A DNA stretch of 53,121 bases, taken from contig PNKH01000049.1 of the NCBI GenBank assembly GCA_013822345.1, positions 1-53,121 on the forward strand. The letters are read 5' to 3'. Source of the DNA: Isosphaera sp. GTDB taxonomy: Bacteria > Planctomycetota > Planctomycetia > Gemmatales > Gemmataceae. Below are positions 16,361-24,754 of the stretch, in pieces (within the stretch, counting starts at the first letter, position 1; each line of letters starts with the position of its first letter). A model generated the notes under the pieces. The model did not search any database. It was not told the origin of the DNA and saw nothing but the letters and a program-made list of their open reading frames with translations. A program made the translations under genes and the position numbers.

Positions 16361-17134
16361 ATGACGCCGAAGCCGCCGGTCGATCCAAAGCTGCGGGAGT
16401 ACCTGGACGCGGAGGCCGACGCCTACCTCGAAGCCCTGCCGCTGAGCCACTTCATGGAAGCCACCACCCAGGCGACCCAGCGGAAGATCACCCTGGAGAG
16501 CTTCGACCTGGTCCACGCCGCCCGGCCGGAGGTGCAGTGCTTCAACGAGTTGCTGATCCAGTACCGGCGCGGCGGGCGGAAGAAGGTCGGGAAGGTCGTC
16601 CCGGACAACTTCGTGGTCGTCCACCCGGAGCCGATCGACGCGCTCAAGAGCTTCGACCTGCAGACCCAGACGGCCCGGCCGCTGCTGGTGCTGGAGTACG
16701 TGTCGAAGGAGACCCGGCGGAAGGACTACGACGAGAACTTCGAGAAGTACGAGGAGGAGCTGAAGGTCCCGTACTACCTACTGTTCTACCCGGACAACGA
16801 CGACCTGACGCTGTTCCGGCTGGGTGAGAAGGGGTACGCGGCGGTGCCACCGAATCAGGCCGGGCGAGTCGCGATTCCGGAGCTGGAGTTGGAGGCCGGG
16901 CTGCTCGGCGGGTGGGTGCGGTTCTGGTTCCGCGGCGAACTGCTGCCGCTGCCCGGTGACCTGCTGATCGAGCGCGACGCGGCCCGCGAGCAACGGGACG
17001 AGGCGAAGCAGCAGCGGGACGAGGCCCGGAAGGAGCGGGACGCCGAGCGGACGGCACGGCTCGCGGCCGAGGCCGAGGTGGCGAAGCTCCGCGAGGAGCT
17101 GGCGCGGGCGAAGGGGACGGGGTCGACGCCATGA
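16361..17134 (+). CDS. Uma2 family (PD-(D/E)XK fold) protein
   Basis: 257 residues. Uma2/DUF820 signature: GKVVPDNFVVVHPE with P81-D82, then PLLVLEYVSKETRRKDYDEN with E112 and K116, then KYEEELKVPYYLLFYPD. Together D82, E112 and K116 give the PD-(D/E)XK triad. Such proteins are expanded in planctomycetes and cyanobacteria; a nuclease role is suspected but not shown. After the fold there is a charged coiled coil (about 205-250, repeated REQRDEAKQQRDEARKERD), a common Uma2 extension. An AGGGCG ribosome-binding-like sequence precedes the ATG. Its stop overlaps the next small gene by 4 bp. Confidence 0.9.
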   Translation: MTPKPPVDPKLREYLDAEADAYLEALPLSHFMEATTQATQRKITLESFDLVHAARPEVQCFNELLIQYRRGGRKKVGKVVPDNFVVVHPEPIDALKSFDLQTQTARPLLVLEYVSKETRRKDYDENFEKYEEELKVPYYLLFYPDNDDLTLFRLGEKGYAAVPPNQAGRVAIPELELEAGLLGGWVRFWFRGELLPLPGDLLIERDAAREQRDEAKQQRDEARKERDAERTARLAAEAEVAKLREELARAKGTGSTP

Positions 17135-17397
17135 CGCCCACGCCCACGACCACGACCGGGTGGCTGGCGCTGGTTTGGGGCGCGGGCGTCGTGCTGCTGC
17201 TCGTGGCGTGGGCGGCCAACACCACCCGCGTCAACCTGTCTCACGGCTCGCTCAACCTCCTCCACACGTTCTCGCAGAACCTCTCGGCCGGGCCCGCTTT
17301 CTTCCTCTGGCCCCTCGCGCTCGCCGCGGTCATCGGGTACGGGGCCTACCTCGGCGTGCGGTGCCTGACCCGCGCCCTCCGTCGGGCGGGGGGCTGA
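17131..17397 (+). CDS. small two-helix membrane protein, unknown function
   Basis: 88 residues, not recognised. Two membrane segments are visible: WLALVWGAGVVLLLVAWAA (about 11-29) and FFLWPLALAAVIGYGAYLGV (about 57-76), joined by a polar loop (NTTRVNLSHGSLNLLHTFSQ), with a positive C terminus (RALRRAGG), so both ends may be cytoplasmic. The ATG overlaps the Uma2 stop as ATGA, suggesting translational coupling. It is followed 76 bp later by the oxidoreductase gene. I cannot assign a function. Confidence 0.7.
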   Translation: MTPTPTTTTGWLALVWGAGVVLLLVAWAANTTRVNLSHGSLNLLHTFSQNLSAGPAFFLWPLALAAVIGYGAYLGVRCLTRALRRAGG

Positions 17398-17473
17398 CAT
17401 CGGCCGCTCGCCTCCGTTCCCCGCCCGCCTTACAATCTCGGCACGCTTCCCCGTCCTCTTCCGGGAGACCGCC

Positions 17474-18661
17474 GTGCCGACCAACGCCCCGCTCAACCGC
17501 AAGCTCCGCATGGGCCTCGTCGGCGGCGGCCAGGGGGCCTTCATCGGCCGCGTCCACGCCACCGCCGCCGTCCTCGACAACCGGGCCGCCCTCGTCGCCG
17601 GCGCCCTCTCCTCCGACCCGGCCAAGGCCAAAGCGTCCGCCCCCGACTACGACATCCCCGCCGACCGCGCCTACGCCTCCTACCAGGAGATGGCCGAGGC
17701 CGAGAAGAAGCGGCCCGACCCCGTCGACTTCGTCTCCGTCGCCACCCCCAACCACACCCACTTCGAGATCGCCAAGACGTTCGCCGAGGCCGGCTTCAAC
17801 GTCGTCTGCGACAAGCCGCTGACGTTCGACCTCGCCCAGGCGGAGGAGCTGCTGAAGGTCGTTGAGAAGAGCGGCGTCGTGTTCGCCGTCACCCACAACT
17901 ACACCGGCTACCCGCTCGTCCGCCAGGCCCGCGAGATGGTGCTCAACGGCGAGTTGGGCGAGATCAACGCGGTCCGGTCGTGCTACATCCAAGGGTGGCT
18001 CCGGACCCGGCTGGAGAGCGACGACCAGAAGCAGGCGAAGTGGCGGACCGACCCGAAGCAGAGCGGGGCGGCCGGGTGCTTCGGCGACATCGGCACCCAC
18101 GCGTACAACCTCGGCCGGTTCATCACCGGCCTGCAGCCGAAGGAGATCAGCTGCCTGCTGAAGGTGTTCGAGGGCGGGCGGGCGCTGGACGACTACGGCG
18201 TCGCCGCGGTCCGGTACGAGAACGGGGCGCTCGGCACCGTCACCGCGTCCCAGATCAGCCACGGCCGGGAGAACGACCTGTTCGTCGAGGTGGACGGGAC
18301 GAAGGCGGCGCTGGAGTGGCACCAGGAGGAGCCGAACAAGCTGATCGTCCGGAAGAACGGCGAGCCGCACCGCATCTACACCCGCAACGGCGGGCCGTAC
18401 CTCGGCCAGGCGGCGGGGGCCAGTTCGCGGCTCCCGAGCGGCCACCCGGAGGCGTTCTTCGAGGCGTTCGCGAACGTCTACACCGCCGCCTACGACGCGA
18501 TGGTGAAGCGGGCCGGCAAGGAGAAGTTCGAGACGACGGACACGATTTACCCGAACGTCTACGACGGCGTCGAGGGGATGCTGTTCATCACCCAGTGCGT
18601 GGCGAGCAGCAAGGACAACGGCGGGTGGGTGCCGTTCCGCCACCCGAAGAGCCGGAAGTGA
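17474..18661 (+). CDS. Gfo/Idh/MocA family oxidoreductase
   Basis: 395 residues, GTG start with GGGAG about 8 bp upstream. The N-terminal Rossmann fold binds NAD(P): RMGLVGGGQGAFIGRVHATA, DFVSVATPNHTHFEIAKTFA. The EKP motif of the family is DKP here (FNVVCDKPLTFDLAQAEELL in pieces), with the catalytic lysine kept. The C-terminal domain carries GAAGCFGDIGTHAYNLGRFI, including the conserved D-x-x-x-H. These are cytoplasmic sugar or inositol dehydrogenases; this subgroup, with GWLRTRLE and SSRLPSGHPEAFFEAFAN, is common in planctomycetes. It lies before the second cytochrome/DUF1501 pair and may be co-transcribed, though a palindrome separates them. Confidence 0.93.
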   Translation: MPTNAPLNRKLRMGLVGGGQGAFIGRVHATAAVLDNRAALVAGALSSDPAKAKASAPDYDIPADRAYASYQEMAEAEKKRPDPVDFVSVATPNHTHFEIAKTFAEAGFNVVCDKPLTFDLAQAEELLKVVEKSGVVFAVTHNYTGYPLVRQAREMVLNGELGEINAVRSCYIQGWLRTRLESDDQKQAKWRTDPKQSGAAGCFGDIGTHAYNLGRFITGLQPKEISCLLKVFEGGRALDDYGVAAVRYENGALGTVTASQISHGRENDLFVEVDGTKAALEWHQEEPNKLIVRKNGEPHRIYTRNGGPYLGQAAGASSRLPSGHPEAFFEAFANVYTAAYDAMVKRAGKEKFETTDTIYPNVYDGVEGMLFITQCVASSKDNGGWVPFRHPKSRK

Positions 18662-18667
18662 CGGGCC

Positions 18668-18746
18668 GTCTTCCTGGACCGCGGCCGTCTCGGCCGCTGC
18701 ACCGACGCGCGTGGCAGCGGCCGAGACGGCCGCGGTCCAGGAAGAC
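18668..18746. repeat. long palindrome, RAYT-linked family CTGGACCGCGGCCGTC
   Basis: Perfect 33-bp arms (18668-18700, 18714-18746) around a 13-bp loop, starting 6 bp after the stop of the oxidoreductase gene. 24 bp of the left arm (18674-18697) are identical to the reverse complement of the right end of the RAYT unit (22404-22427). Confidence 0.95.
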
Positions 18747-18851
18747 GCCCGTCCACCGGCGGGGCGGTCGTCCGAGAATTGTGGTGCGGCCGACGCCCCG
18801 CCGGGTTACGATCCACTTCCCGCCTGCTCTCCCGACCCGGGAGCCGCGCCG

Positions 18852-21740
18852 ATGCTCCTCCTCGCCCTCGTGCTCTCCGCCCCGGAACTGCGGGCGGCCG
18901 ACTTCGACCGCGACGTGAAGCCGGTGCTGGCGAAGCACTGCGTCTCGTGCCACGGGCCGGACAAGCAGCGCGGCGGGCTGCGGCTCGACCGCCGGGCCGA
19001 CGCCCTCGCCGGCGGCGACACCGGCAAGGCGGTCGTCCCCGGCAAACCCGCCGACAGCCCGCTGCTGCAGCGCGTCGCCGCGACCGACGACACCCGGATG
19101 CCGCCGAAGGGCGACCGCCTCACCGCCGCCGAGGTCGCCGCCCTCTCCGCGTGGGTCGAGGCCGGGGCGAAGTGGCCGGCCGACGGGTCGGCGGCCGCGA
19201 ACCCCGCCGACTGGTGGAGCTTCAAACCCGTCCGCCGCCCGGCCGCACCGGCCCCCGGCCACCCGGTCGACGCCTTCGTCCGCGCGACGCTCCGTGACAA
19301 AGGGTTGTCACCGAACCCCGAGGCCGACCGCCGCACCCTGATCCGCCGCCTCTCCTTCGACCTGATCGGCCTGCCGCCGACGCCCGAGGAGGTCGAGGCG
19401 TTCGTCGCGGACAAGGCCCCCGACGCGTACGAGAAGTTGGTGGACAAGCTGCTCGCGTCGCCGCACCACGGGGAGCGGTGGGCCCGGCACTGGCTCGATG
19501 TCGTCCACTTCGGCGAAACCCACGGGTACGACAAGGACCAGCCGCGGCCGAACGCCTGGCCGTACCGCGACTACGTCATCCGGGCCCTCAACGCCGACAA
19601 GCCGTTCGGCCGGTTCGTCCGCGAGCAGGTCGCCGGCGACGTGCTGTACCCCGGCACCCCGGACGGGGTCGAGGCGCTCGGGTTCCTGGCCGCCGGCCCG
19701 TGGGACCTGATCGGCCACGTCGAGGTGCCGGAGACGAAGACCGACGGGAAGGTCGCCCGGCACCTCGACCGGGACGACGTGGTGGCGAACACGGTCGGCA
19801 CGTTCATGGGCCTGACGGTCAGCTGCGCCCAGTGCCACAACCACAAGTTCGACCCGATCACCCAGGAGGACTACTACCGCCTCCAGGCGGTGTTCGCGGC
19901 CGTCGACCGCGTCGACCGGCCGTACGACACCGACCCTAAGGCCGGCGCCCGGCGGGCGGAGTTGGAGGCGCGGAAGAAGGCCGCGGCGGCGAAGGTGGCG
20001 GCGGCGGTCGCGGCGGCCGGGCCGGAGCTGGCCGGGGTCGAGAAGCAACTGGCGGACGCGGCCCGGGCGACGCCGGGGGCGAAGCCGCCGGAGTTCGGCT
20101 ACCATTCGGCGCTGTCCATGATGCAGGACGCGGCGAAGTGGGTGCAGGTCGACCTCGGGGCCGGGGCGGCGTTCGACCGGGTGGTGCTGCGGCCGTGCCA
20201 CGACGACTTCAACGGCATCGGTGCCGGGTTCGGCTTCCCGGTGCGGTTCAAGATCGAGGTGAGCGACGATCCGTCCTTCGCGACCGGCGTGTCGCTGATC
20301 GCCGACGAGACGGGGAAGGATTACGCGAACCCCGGCGCCGTGCCGTACACCGCGACGGCCGCGAAGGCCGGGCGGTACGTCCGGGTGACGGCGACGAAGT
20401 TGGCCCCGCGGCAGAACGACTACATCCTCGCGCTGGCCGAGCTCGAAGCCCACGACGCCGGCGGGAAGAACGTCGCGGCCGGCAAGCCGGTGACCGCGCT
20501 CGACAGCATCGAGGCCCCGATCCGCTGGCGCCGGTCGAACCTGACCGACGGCAAGTACCCGGCCGGCCCGAAGCTCGCCCCGGCGGACCTGGCGAAGCTG
20601 CGGGAGCGGCGGGCGGCGCTGCTCGGCGAGAAGGGCGCCGCCGAGGTGGCGGCCGCGGAGGCGGAGGTGCGGGCGGTCGAGGCGGAGTTGGGGAAGCTGC
20701 CGCCGCGGCGGGCGGTGTACGCCGGGACGGTCCACACCGGGACCGGGAACTTCGCGGGGACGGGCGGGAAGCCGCGGCCGATCCACGTCCTGTCGCGCGG
20801 GGACGTGACGAAGCCGGGGGTGGAGGTCGGCCCCGGGGCGGTGGCAGCGGTCCCCGGCGTGAACGGCCGGTTTTCGCTGCCGCCGGGCCACCCCGAGGGC
20901 GCCCGCCGGGCGGCGCTGGCCGACTGGCTCGCGTCCCCCGACAACCCGCTGACGTGGCGGGTGATGGCGAACCGCGTCTGGCAGTACCACTTCGGCCGCG
21001 GGCTGGTGGACACCCCGAGCGACTTCGGCAAGATGGGGCAGCTTCCCACCCACCCGGAACTGCTCGACTTCCTCGCCGCCGAGTTGCGCGAGCATCAGTC
21101 GCTGAAGAAGCTCCACCGGCTCATCGTGACGAGCGCCACCTACAAGCAGACCTCAACGGCTAACGATGTCCACATCAAGATTGATGCCGACAATCGTTAC
21201 CTGTGGCGGCAGAACCGGCGGAAGCTGGAGGCGGAGGCGGTCCGGGACGCGATCCTGTCCGCGGCCGGGAAGCTCGACCTGACGATGGGCGGGCCGAGCT
21301 TCCGGGACTTCGTGGTCGAGCGGCCGGAGCACTCGCCGCACTACCAGTACCACCTGCACGACCCGGAGGACGCGAAGGCCCACCGGCGGGCGGTGTACCG
21401 GTTCGCGGTGCGGTCCAAGCAGCAGCCGTTCCTCGCCGCCCTGGACTGCGCCGACCCGTCGCTCGCCGTGGACAAGCGGAACCAGACGCAGACGCCGCAG
21501 CAGGCGCTGGCGCTGTTGAACAACCAACTCGCCCTGGCGATGGCGAAGCACTTCGCGGCGCGGGTCGAGAAGCTGGCCGCGGAGGACGCCGGGCGGGTGG
21601 CGGCGGCGGTCCGGCTGGCGCTCGGCCGCGACCCGACGGCGAAGGAGGCGGAGGCGCTGACCGCCTACGCGAAGGAGCACGGGCTGGCGAACGCCTGCCG
21701 GGTGGTGCTGAACCTGAACGAGTTCGTGTTCGTGGACTAA
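18852..21740 (+). CDS. PSCyt1/DUF1549/DUF1553 cytochrome protein with discoidin-like insert
   Basis: 962 residues. Start ATG at 18852 gives a short signal peptide (MLLLALVLSAPELRAA). Haem site C30-VS-C33-H34 in the PSCyt1 module; DUF1549 about 140-350 (RRLSFDLIGLPPTPEEVEAF, GERWARHWLDVVHFGETHG, CAQCHNHKFDPITQEDYYRL in pieces); a discoidin/F5-8C-like beta sandwich about 420-560 (KWVQVDLGAGAAFDRVVLRP, FPVRFKIEVSDDPSF, GRYVRVTATKLA), likely to bind sugars; DUF1553 about 690-950 (NPLTWRVMANRVWQYHFGRG, RNQTQTPQQALALLNNQLAL). Exported, presumably acting on complex carbon. Its natural partner is the DUF1501 gene at 22436, from which it is now split by a RAYT gene starting 48 bp downstream. Confidence 0.93.
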   Translation: MLLLALVLSAPELRAADFDRDVKPVLAKHCVSCHGPDKQRGGLRLDRRADALAGGDTGKAVVPGKPADSPLLQRVAATDDTRMPPKGDRLTAAEVAALSAWVEAGAKWPADGSAAANPADWWSFKPVRRPAAPAPGHPVDAFVRATLRDKGLSPNPEADRRTLIRRLSFDLIGLPPTPEEVEAFVADKAPDAYEKLVDKLLASPHHGERWARHWLDVVHFGETHGYDKDQPRPNAWPYRDYVIRALNADKPFGRFVREQVAGDVLYPGTPDGVEALGFLAAGPWDLIGHVEVPETKTDGKVARHLDRDDVVANTVGTFMGLTVSCAQCHNHKFDPITQEDYYRLQAVFAAVDRVDRPYDTDPKAGARRAELEARKKAAAAKVAAAVAAAGPELAGVEKQLADAARATPGAKPPEFGYHSALSMMQDAAKWVQVDLGAGAAFDRVVLRPCHDDFNGIGAGFGFPVRFKIEVSDDPSFATGVSLIADETGKDYANPGAVPYTATAAKAGRYVRVTATKLAPRQNDYILALAELEAHDAGGKNVAAGKPVTALDSIEAPIRWRRSNLTDGKYPAGPKLAPADLAKLRERRAALLGEKGAAEVAAAEAEVRAVEAELGKLPPRRAVYAGTVHTGTGNFAGTGGKPRPIHVLSRGDVTKPGVEVGPGAVAAVPGVNGRFSLPPGHPEGARRAALADWLASPDNPLTWRVMANRVWQYHFGRGLVDTPSDFGKMGQLPTHPELLDFLAAELREHQSLKKLHRLIVTSATYKQTSTANDVHIKIDADNRYLWRQNRRKLEAEAVRDAILSAAGKLDLTMGGPSFRDFVVERPEHSPHYQYHLHDPEDAKAHRRAVYRFAVRSKQQPFLAALDCADPSLAVDKRNQTQTPQQALALLNNQLALAMAKHFAARVEKLAAEDAGRVAAAVRLALGRDPTAKEAEALTAYAKEHGLANACRVVLNLNEFVFVD

Positions 21741-22427
21741 CTGGACCGCGGCCGTCCCGGCCGCACCACGTCCGCGCCCCGGTGACCGATGGACCCCCGC
21801 CCCCACGCCCCCGCCCCCCGGCCGCCGCGCGGCTGGCACGACCGCGGCTACCTGCCGCACTTCGACGCGGGCCGGGAGTTCACGCAGTTCGTCACCTTCC
21901 GCCTCGCCGACTCGGTGCCGCGGCGGGTCATCGACCGGTGGCTGGAGGAGTTGGGCAACCGACCCGAGGCCGAGCGCGAGGCCGAGCTGTACCGGCTGGT
22001 CGAAGCCTACCTCGACACCGGGTGGGGCGCGTGCCACCTCCGCGACCCGCGGGTCGGGGACCTGGTCGAGGGGGCGCTGCTGTTCTTTGACACGGCCCGG
22101 TACGACCTGCACGCCTGGGTGGTGATGCCGAACCACGTCCACGTCCTGTTCACCCCCGCCCCCGGCCGGAGCCTGTCCGATATCCTCGGGTCGTGGAAGT
22201 CGTTCACCGCCAAGGAGGCGAACAAGGTGCTCGGACGCACCGGGCGGTTCTGGCAGGAAGACTACTTCGACCGGTACATCCGCACCGAGCGCCACTTCCT
22301 CGACGCGGCGGAGTACACCGAGGCAAACCCGGTCGCCGCCGGTCTGTGCAGGACGCCGGCGGACTGGGAGTTCGGGAGCGCCCGCCGGAGGGGCGTAGGT
22401 GGAGCGGCCGAGACGGCCGCGGTCCAG
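21741..22427. mobile_element. RAYT unit bounded by REP-like inverted arms
   Basis: The left end 21741-21764 (CTGGACCGCGGCCGTCCCGG plus CCGC) and the right end 22404-22427 are inverted copies matching at 23 of 24 positions. Together they enclose nearly the whole RAYT gene. The left end begins immediately after the stop codon of the cytochrome gene; the right end encodes the last residues of the RAYT. The same 24-bp arm occurs as intergenic palindromes at 18668-18746 and, in a variant, at 23894-23964. Confidence 0.85.
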
Positions 22428-22439
22428 GAGAAGACATGA
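21789..22439 (+). CDS. REP-associated tyrosine transposase (RAYT, Y1/IS200-like)
   Basis: 216 residues. RAYT marks: FTQFVTFRLADSVPRRVIDR, a WVVMPNHVHVLFTP block with the HUH-type pair H116 and H118, GRSLSDILGSWKSFTAKEAN, and FWQEDYFDRYIRTERHF with Y159 or Y163 as the likely catalytic tyrosine, then YTEANPVAAGLCRTPADWEF. Such proteins are single-strand DNA transposases that process REP palindromes and are usually single-copy domesticated genes. The length and all motifs look intact. The final residues (GGAAETAAVQEKT) are encoded by the right REP arm. Its TGA overlaps the ATG of the DUF1501 gene (ATGA), so it has become coupled to the host operon. Confidence 0.93.
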   Translation: MDPRPHAPAPRPPRGWHDRGYLPHFDAGREFTQFVTFRLADSVPRRVIDRWLEELGNRPEAEREAELYRLVEAYLDTGWGACHLRDPRVGDLVEGALLFFDTARYDLHAWVVMPNHVHVLFTPAPGRSLSDILGSWKSFTAKEANKVLGRTGRFWQEDYFDRYIRTERHFLDAAEYTEANPVAAGLCRTPADWEFGSARRRGVGGAAETAAVQEKT

Positions 22440-23893
22440 ACCGCCGCGACTTCCTCTGGCACTCCGGCGGCGGGCTCGGCGGCGTCGCCCTCGCCGCCCT
22501 CCTCGGCGCCGACCGCCTCTTCGCCGACGCCCCCGCCCGGCGCCCCGACGGCGGCCTCCACCACAAGCCGAAGGCGAAGCGCGTCGTCCAGCTGTTCATG
22601 GCCGGCGCCGCCAGCCACCTCGACCTGTTCGACTTCAAGCCCGAACTCGTCAAGCGCCACGGCCAGCCGGCCGACTTCGGCGAGAAGGTCGAGGCGTTCC
22701 AGAACGGCCTCGGCCCGTGGCTCCGCCCGGTCTGGGACTTCAAACCGTACGGCCGGTGCGGCAAGCAGCTGAGCGAGGTCGTCGCCCCGCTCGGCGACGT
22801 GGTGGACGAGATCGCGTTCGTCCACAACATGGTCGGCAAGACCGGCGTCCATAGCCAGGGGACGCTCCTCCAGACCACCGGGTTCAACCGCCCCGGGTTC
22901 CCCGGCATGGGCTGCTGGGCGAGCTACGGCCTCGGCAGCCTGAACGAGAACCTGCCGACGTTCGTCGTCCTCCCGGACCACCGCGGCCCGGCGTCGAACG
23001 GCACCAAGAACTGGGACTCGGCGTTCCTCCCCGCCCACCACCAGGGGAGCGCCATCTACCCCGGCAGCAAGACGCCGGTGGAAGACCTCTTCCCGGACGA
23101 GCGGGCGACGTTCGTCACCCGCGCCGGCGACGCCGCCGGCATCGACCTCCTCGCCAAGCTGAACCGCGACCACGCCGTGACACGGCCCGGGGACGAGCGG
23201 CTCGACGCCCGGATCCGGAGCTACGAGCTGGCGGCGAAGATGCAGCTCGCCGCCCCCGAGGCCCTCGACATCTCGAAGGAACCCGCCCACGTCCTCAAGC
23301 TGTACGGCCTCGACCACGGCAAGACGGCGTTCGACAAGGAGATCAACGAGGTCGAGGAGACGGACTACTTCGGCCGGAAGTGCCTGGTCGCCCGCCGGCT
23401 CCTGGAGCGCGGGGTGCGGTTCGTGCAGGTGTGGAGCGGGAACGACAACGGGTTCCCGCGGCGGAACTGGGACAGCCACGAGGACGTGAAGCGGGACCAC
23501 GGCCCGCTCGCCCTCGGCATGGCCCGCGGGGCCGCCGCCCTCCTCACCGACTTGAAGCGGCTCGGCCTGTTGGAAGACACCGTCGTGCTGTGGACGACGG
23601 AGTTCGGGCGGATGCCGTCGTCGCAGGGCGGGAAGGGCCGCGACCACAACCCGTACTGCTTCACCAACTGGCTCGCCGGCGGCGGGGTGAAGGGCGGGAT
23701 CAGCCACGGCCCGAGCGACGACTTCGGGTTCAAGCCGGCCGACCGGAAGCACCCGACCGAGGTGTACGACGTGCACGCCACGATCCTGCACCTGCTCGGC
23801 ATCGACCACACCAAGCTGACCGTCCGGCACAACGGCATCGACCGCCGGCTGACCGACGTCCACGGTCACGTCATCACCGAACTGCTGGCGTGA
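22436..23893 (+). CDS. DUF1501 family secreted protein (Tat signal)
   Basis: 485 residues. MNRRDFLWHSGGGLGGVALA is a textbook Tat signal (N-R-R-D-F-L), which fixes the start at 22436. DUF1501 body: VVQLFMAGAASHLDLFDFKP, RLLERGVRFVQVWSGNDNG, VVLWTTEFGRMPSSQGGKGR, DHNPYCFTNWLAGGGVKGGI, HATILHLLGIDH. The fold is that of sulfatase/phosphatase proteins, with metal-binding Asp and His visible; the reaction is unknown. Its ATG overlaps the RAYT stop. I infer that it originally followed the cytochrome gene directly. A palindrome begins on the base right after its stop codon. Confidence 0.94.
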   Translation: MNRRDFLWHSGGGLGGVALAALLGADRLFADAPARRPDGGLHHKPKAKRVVQLFMAGAASHLDLFDFKPELVKRHGQPADFGEKVEAFQNGLGPWLRPVWDFKPYGRCGKQLSEVVAPLGDVVDEIAFVHNMVGKTGVHSQGTLLQTTGFNRPGFPGMGCWASYGLGSLNENLPTFVVLPDHRGPASNGTKNWDSAFLPAHHQGSAIYPGSKTPVEDLFPDERATFVTRAGDAAGIDLLAKLNRDHAVTRPGDERLDARIRSYELAAKMQLAAPEALDISKEPAHVLKLYGLDHGKTAFDKEINEVEETDYFGRKCLVARRLLERGVRFVQVWSGNDNGFPRRNWDSHEDVKRDHGPLALGMARGAAALLTDLKRLGLLEDTVVLWTTEFGRMPSSQGGKGRDHNPYCFTNWLAGGGVKGGISHGPSDDFGFKPADRKHPTEVYDVHATILHLLGIDHTKLTVRHNGIDRRLTDVHGHVITELLA

Positions 23894-23964
23894 CCTGGGG
23901 CGCGGCCGTCCCGGCCGCTCCTCGGATCGCAGTCGAAGAGCGGCCGGGACGGCCGCGCCCCAGG
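23894..23964. repeat. long palindrome, RAYT-linked family (variant arm)
   Basis: Perfect 27-bp arms (23894-23920, 23938-23964), 17-bp loop. The arm shares the GCGGCCGTCCCGGCCGC core with the RAYT left end. It starts directly after the DUF1501 stop codon. Its last bases (CAGG) form part of the AGGAG ribosome-binding sequence at 23962-23966 of the next gene. Confidence 0.95.
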
Positions 23965-23972
23965 AGGCGCTC

Positions 23973-24662
23973 GTGCTCCACCCGCCCGACCACGCCGCGC
24001 TGCTCGCCCGCCGCGACTTCGTCCTCCCGCCCGGGGACGAGTTCACCCCCGGCGAGCGCGACCTCCTCACCCGCTACGGCCGGTGGCTCGAAGCCCTCGC
24101 CGCCGGCACCGTCTCGCCGACCACTCCCGGGCAGGAGGAGTTCGTCCGGTCCGCCCGCGGGGGGCGCGAGCCGGAGACCGAGTTCGAGAAGGCGTGGGCG
24201 AAGGTGGTCCGGGCCCGGGAGCGGGCGGACGGGACCGGGCGAGCGTTCGACGCCCTGGCCCGGGCGCGGGCCGACCGGGCGGCGGCCGAGGCGGAGTACG
24301 GGGCGGCCCGGGCGGCGGTGCTGGCGACGGTGCGGGACCAGCTCGACGCGGTGGACGCCGCGTTCGCCGACCGCCTGGCCGAGACGACCGCGGCGGCCGT
24401 CGCGGCCGAGGCGGAGCTGCGCGAGTTGGTCTTGCGCGCCCGGAGGAGCGCGTCGGCCGGCGGGGTCAAGGCGGTGTACACCGCCGGGCGGGTGACGTGG
24501 GACACCCCGGGGCTGGCCGCCTACGCCGAGCATCATCCCGAGGTGCTGGCGTTCCGCAAAGTCGGGAAGCCGTTCGTCGTCCTGCGGTTCGCGGACCAGG
24601 CGGGCGGCCCCGGCCCGGCCGACCCGCCGGCGGAGCGGGCGCCGTCCGAGCCGAACGCGTGA
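23973..24662 (+). CDS. MaoP/DUF413-domain protein with coiled-coil extension
   Basis: 229 residues, GTG start with AGGAG at 23962-23966. Residues about 14-80 match DUF413, the family of the E. coli macrodomain Ori protein MaoP (YifE): EFTPGERDLLTRYGRWLEAL then PTTPGQEEFVRSARGGREPE and TEFEKAWAKVV, which line up with the FT-E-LL-R-G, FV, RG-REP-TE-E-W-K pattern of MaoP. The family match is from memory of the E. coli sequence. After it come an alanine-rich coiled coil (about 90-160) and a small module ending in GKPFVVLRFAD. MaoP helps organise the Ori macrodomain in enterobacteria; the role here is unknown and the long extension is absent from MaoP. Confidence 0.72.
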   Translation: MLHPPDHAALLARRDFVLPPGDEFTPGERDLLTRYGRWLEALAAGTVSPTTPGQEEFVRSARGGREPETEFEKAWAKVVRARERADGTGRAFDALARARADRAAAEAEYGAARAAVLATVRDQLDAVDAAFADRLAETTAAAVAAEAELRELVLRARRSASAGGVKAVYTAGRVTWDTPGLAAYAEHHPEVLAFRKVGKPFVVLRFADQAGGPGPADPPAERAPSEPNA

Positions 24663-24710
24663 GCGACGGGGCGTCCGGTTCGACGGCCGGCCGAGAGGCC
24701 GCACGGCCCC

Positions 24711-24735
24711 CACCTCTCCCCGGCGGGGAGAGGTG
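24711..24735. terminator. hairpin between convergent genes
   Basis: CACCTCTCCCC, a 3-base loop, then GGGGAGAGGTG: an 11-bp perfect stem between the ends of two convergent genes, placed to serve as a bidirectional terminator, though no T-run follows. The same stem motif occurs in the composite palindrome at 52311-52493. Confidence 0.6.
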
Positions 24736-24754
24736 AAGACACCGACCGCTCCGC

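Noticed and set aside
21834-22475. GG-N10-GC sites (CTGGCACGACCGCGGC, CTGGCACTCCGGCGGC) inside RAYT and DUF1501 coding sequences
   Set aside because: They lack TGC at the -12 position and lie in coding sequence with no gene start at the right distance; they show how often GG-N10-GC alone arises by chance here.
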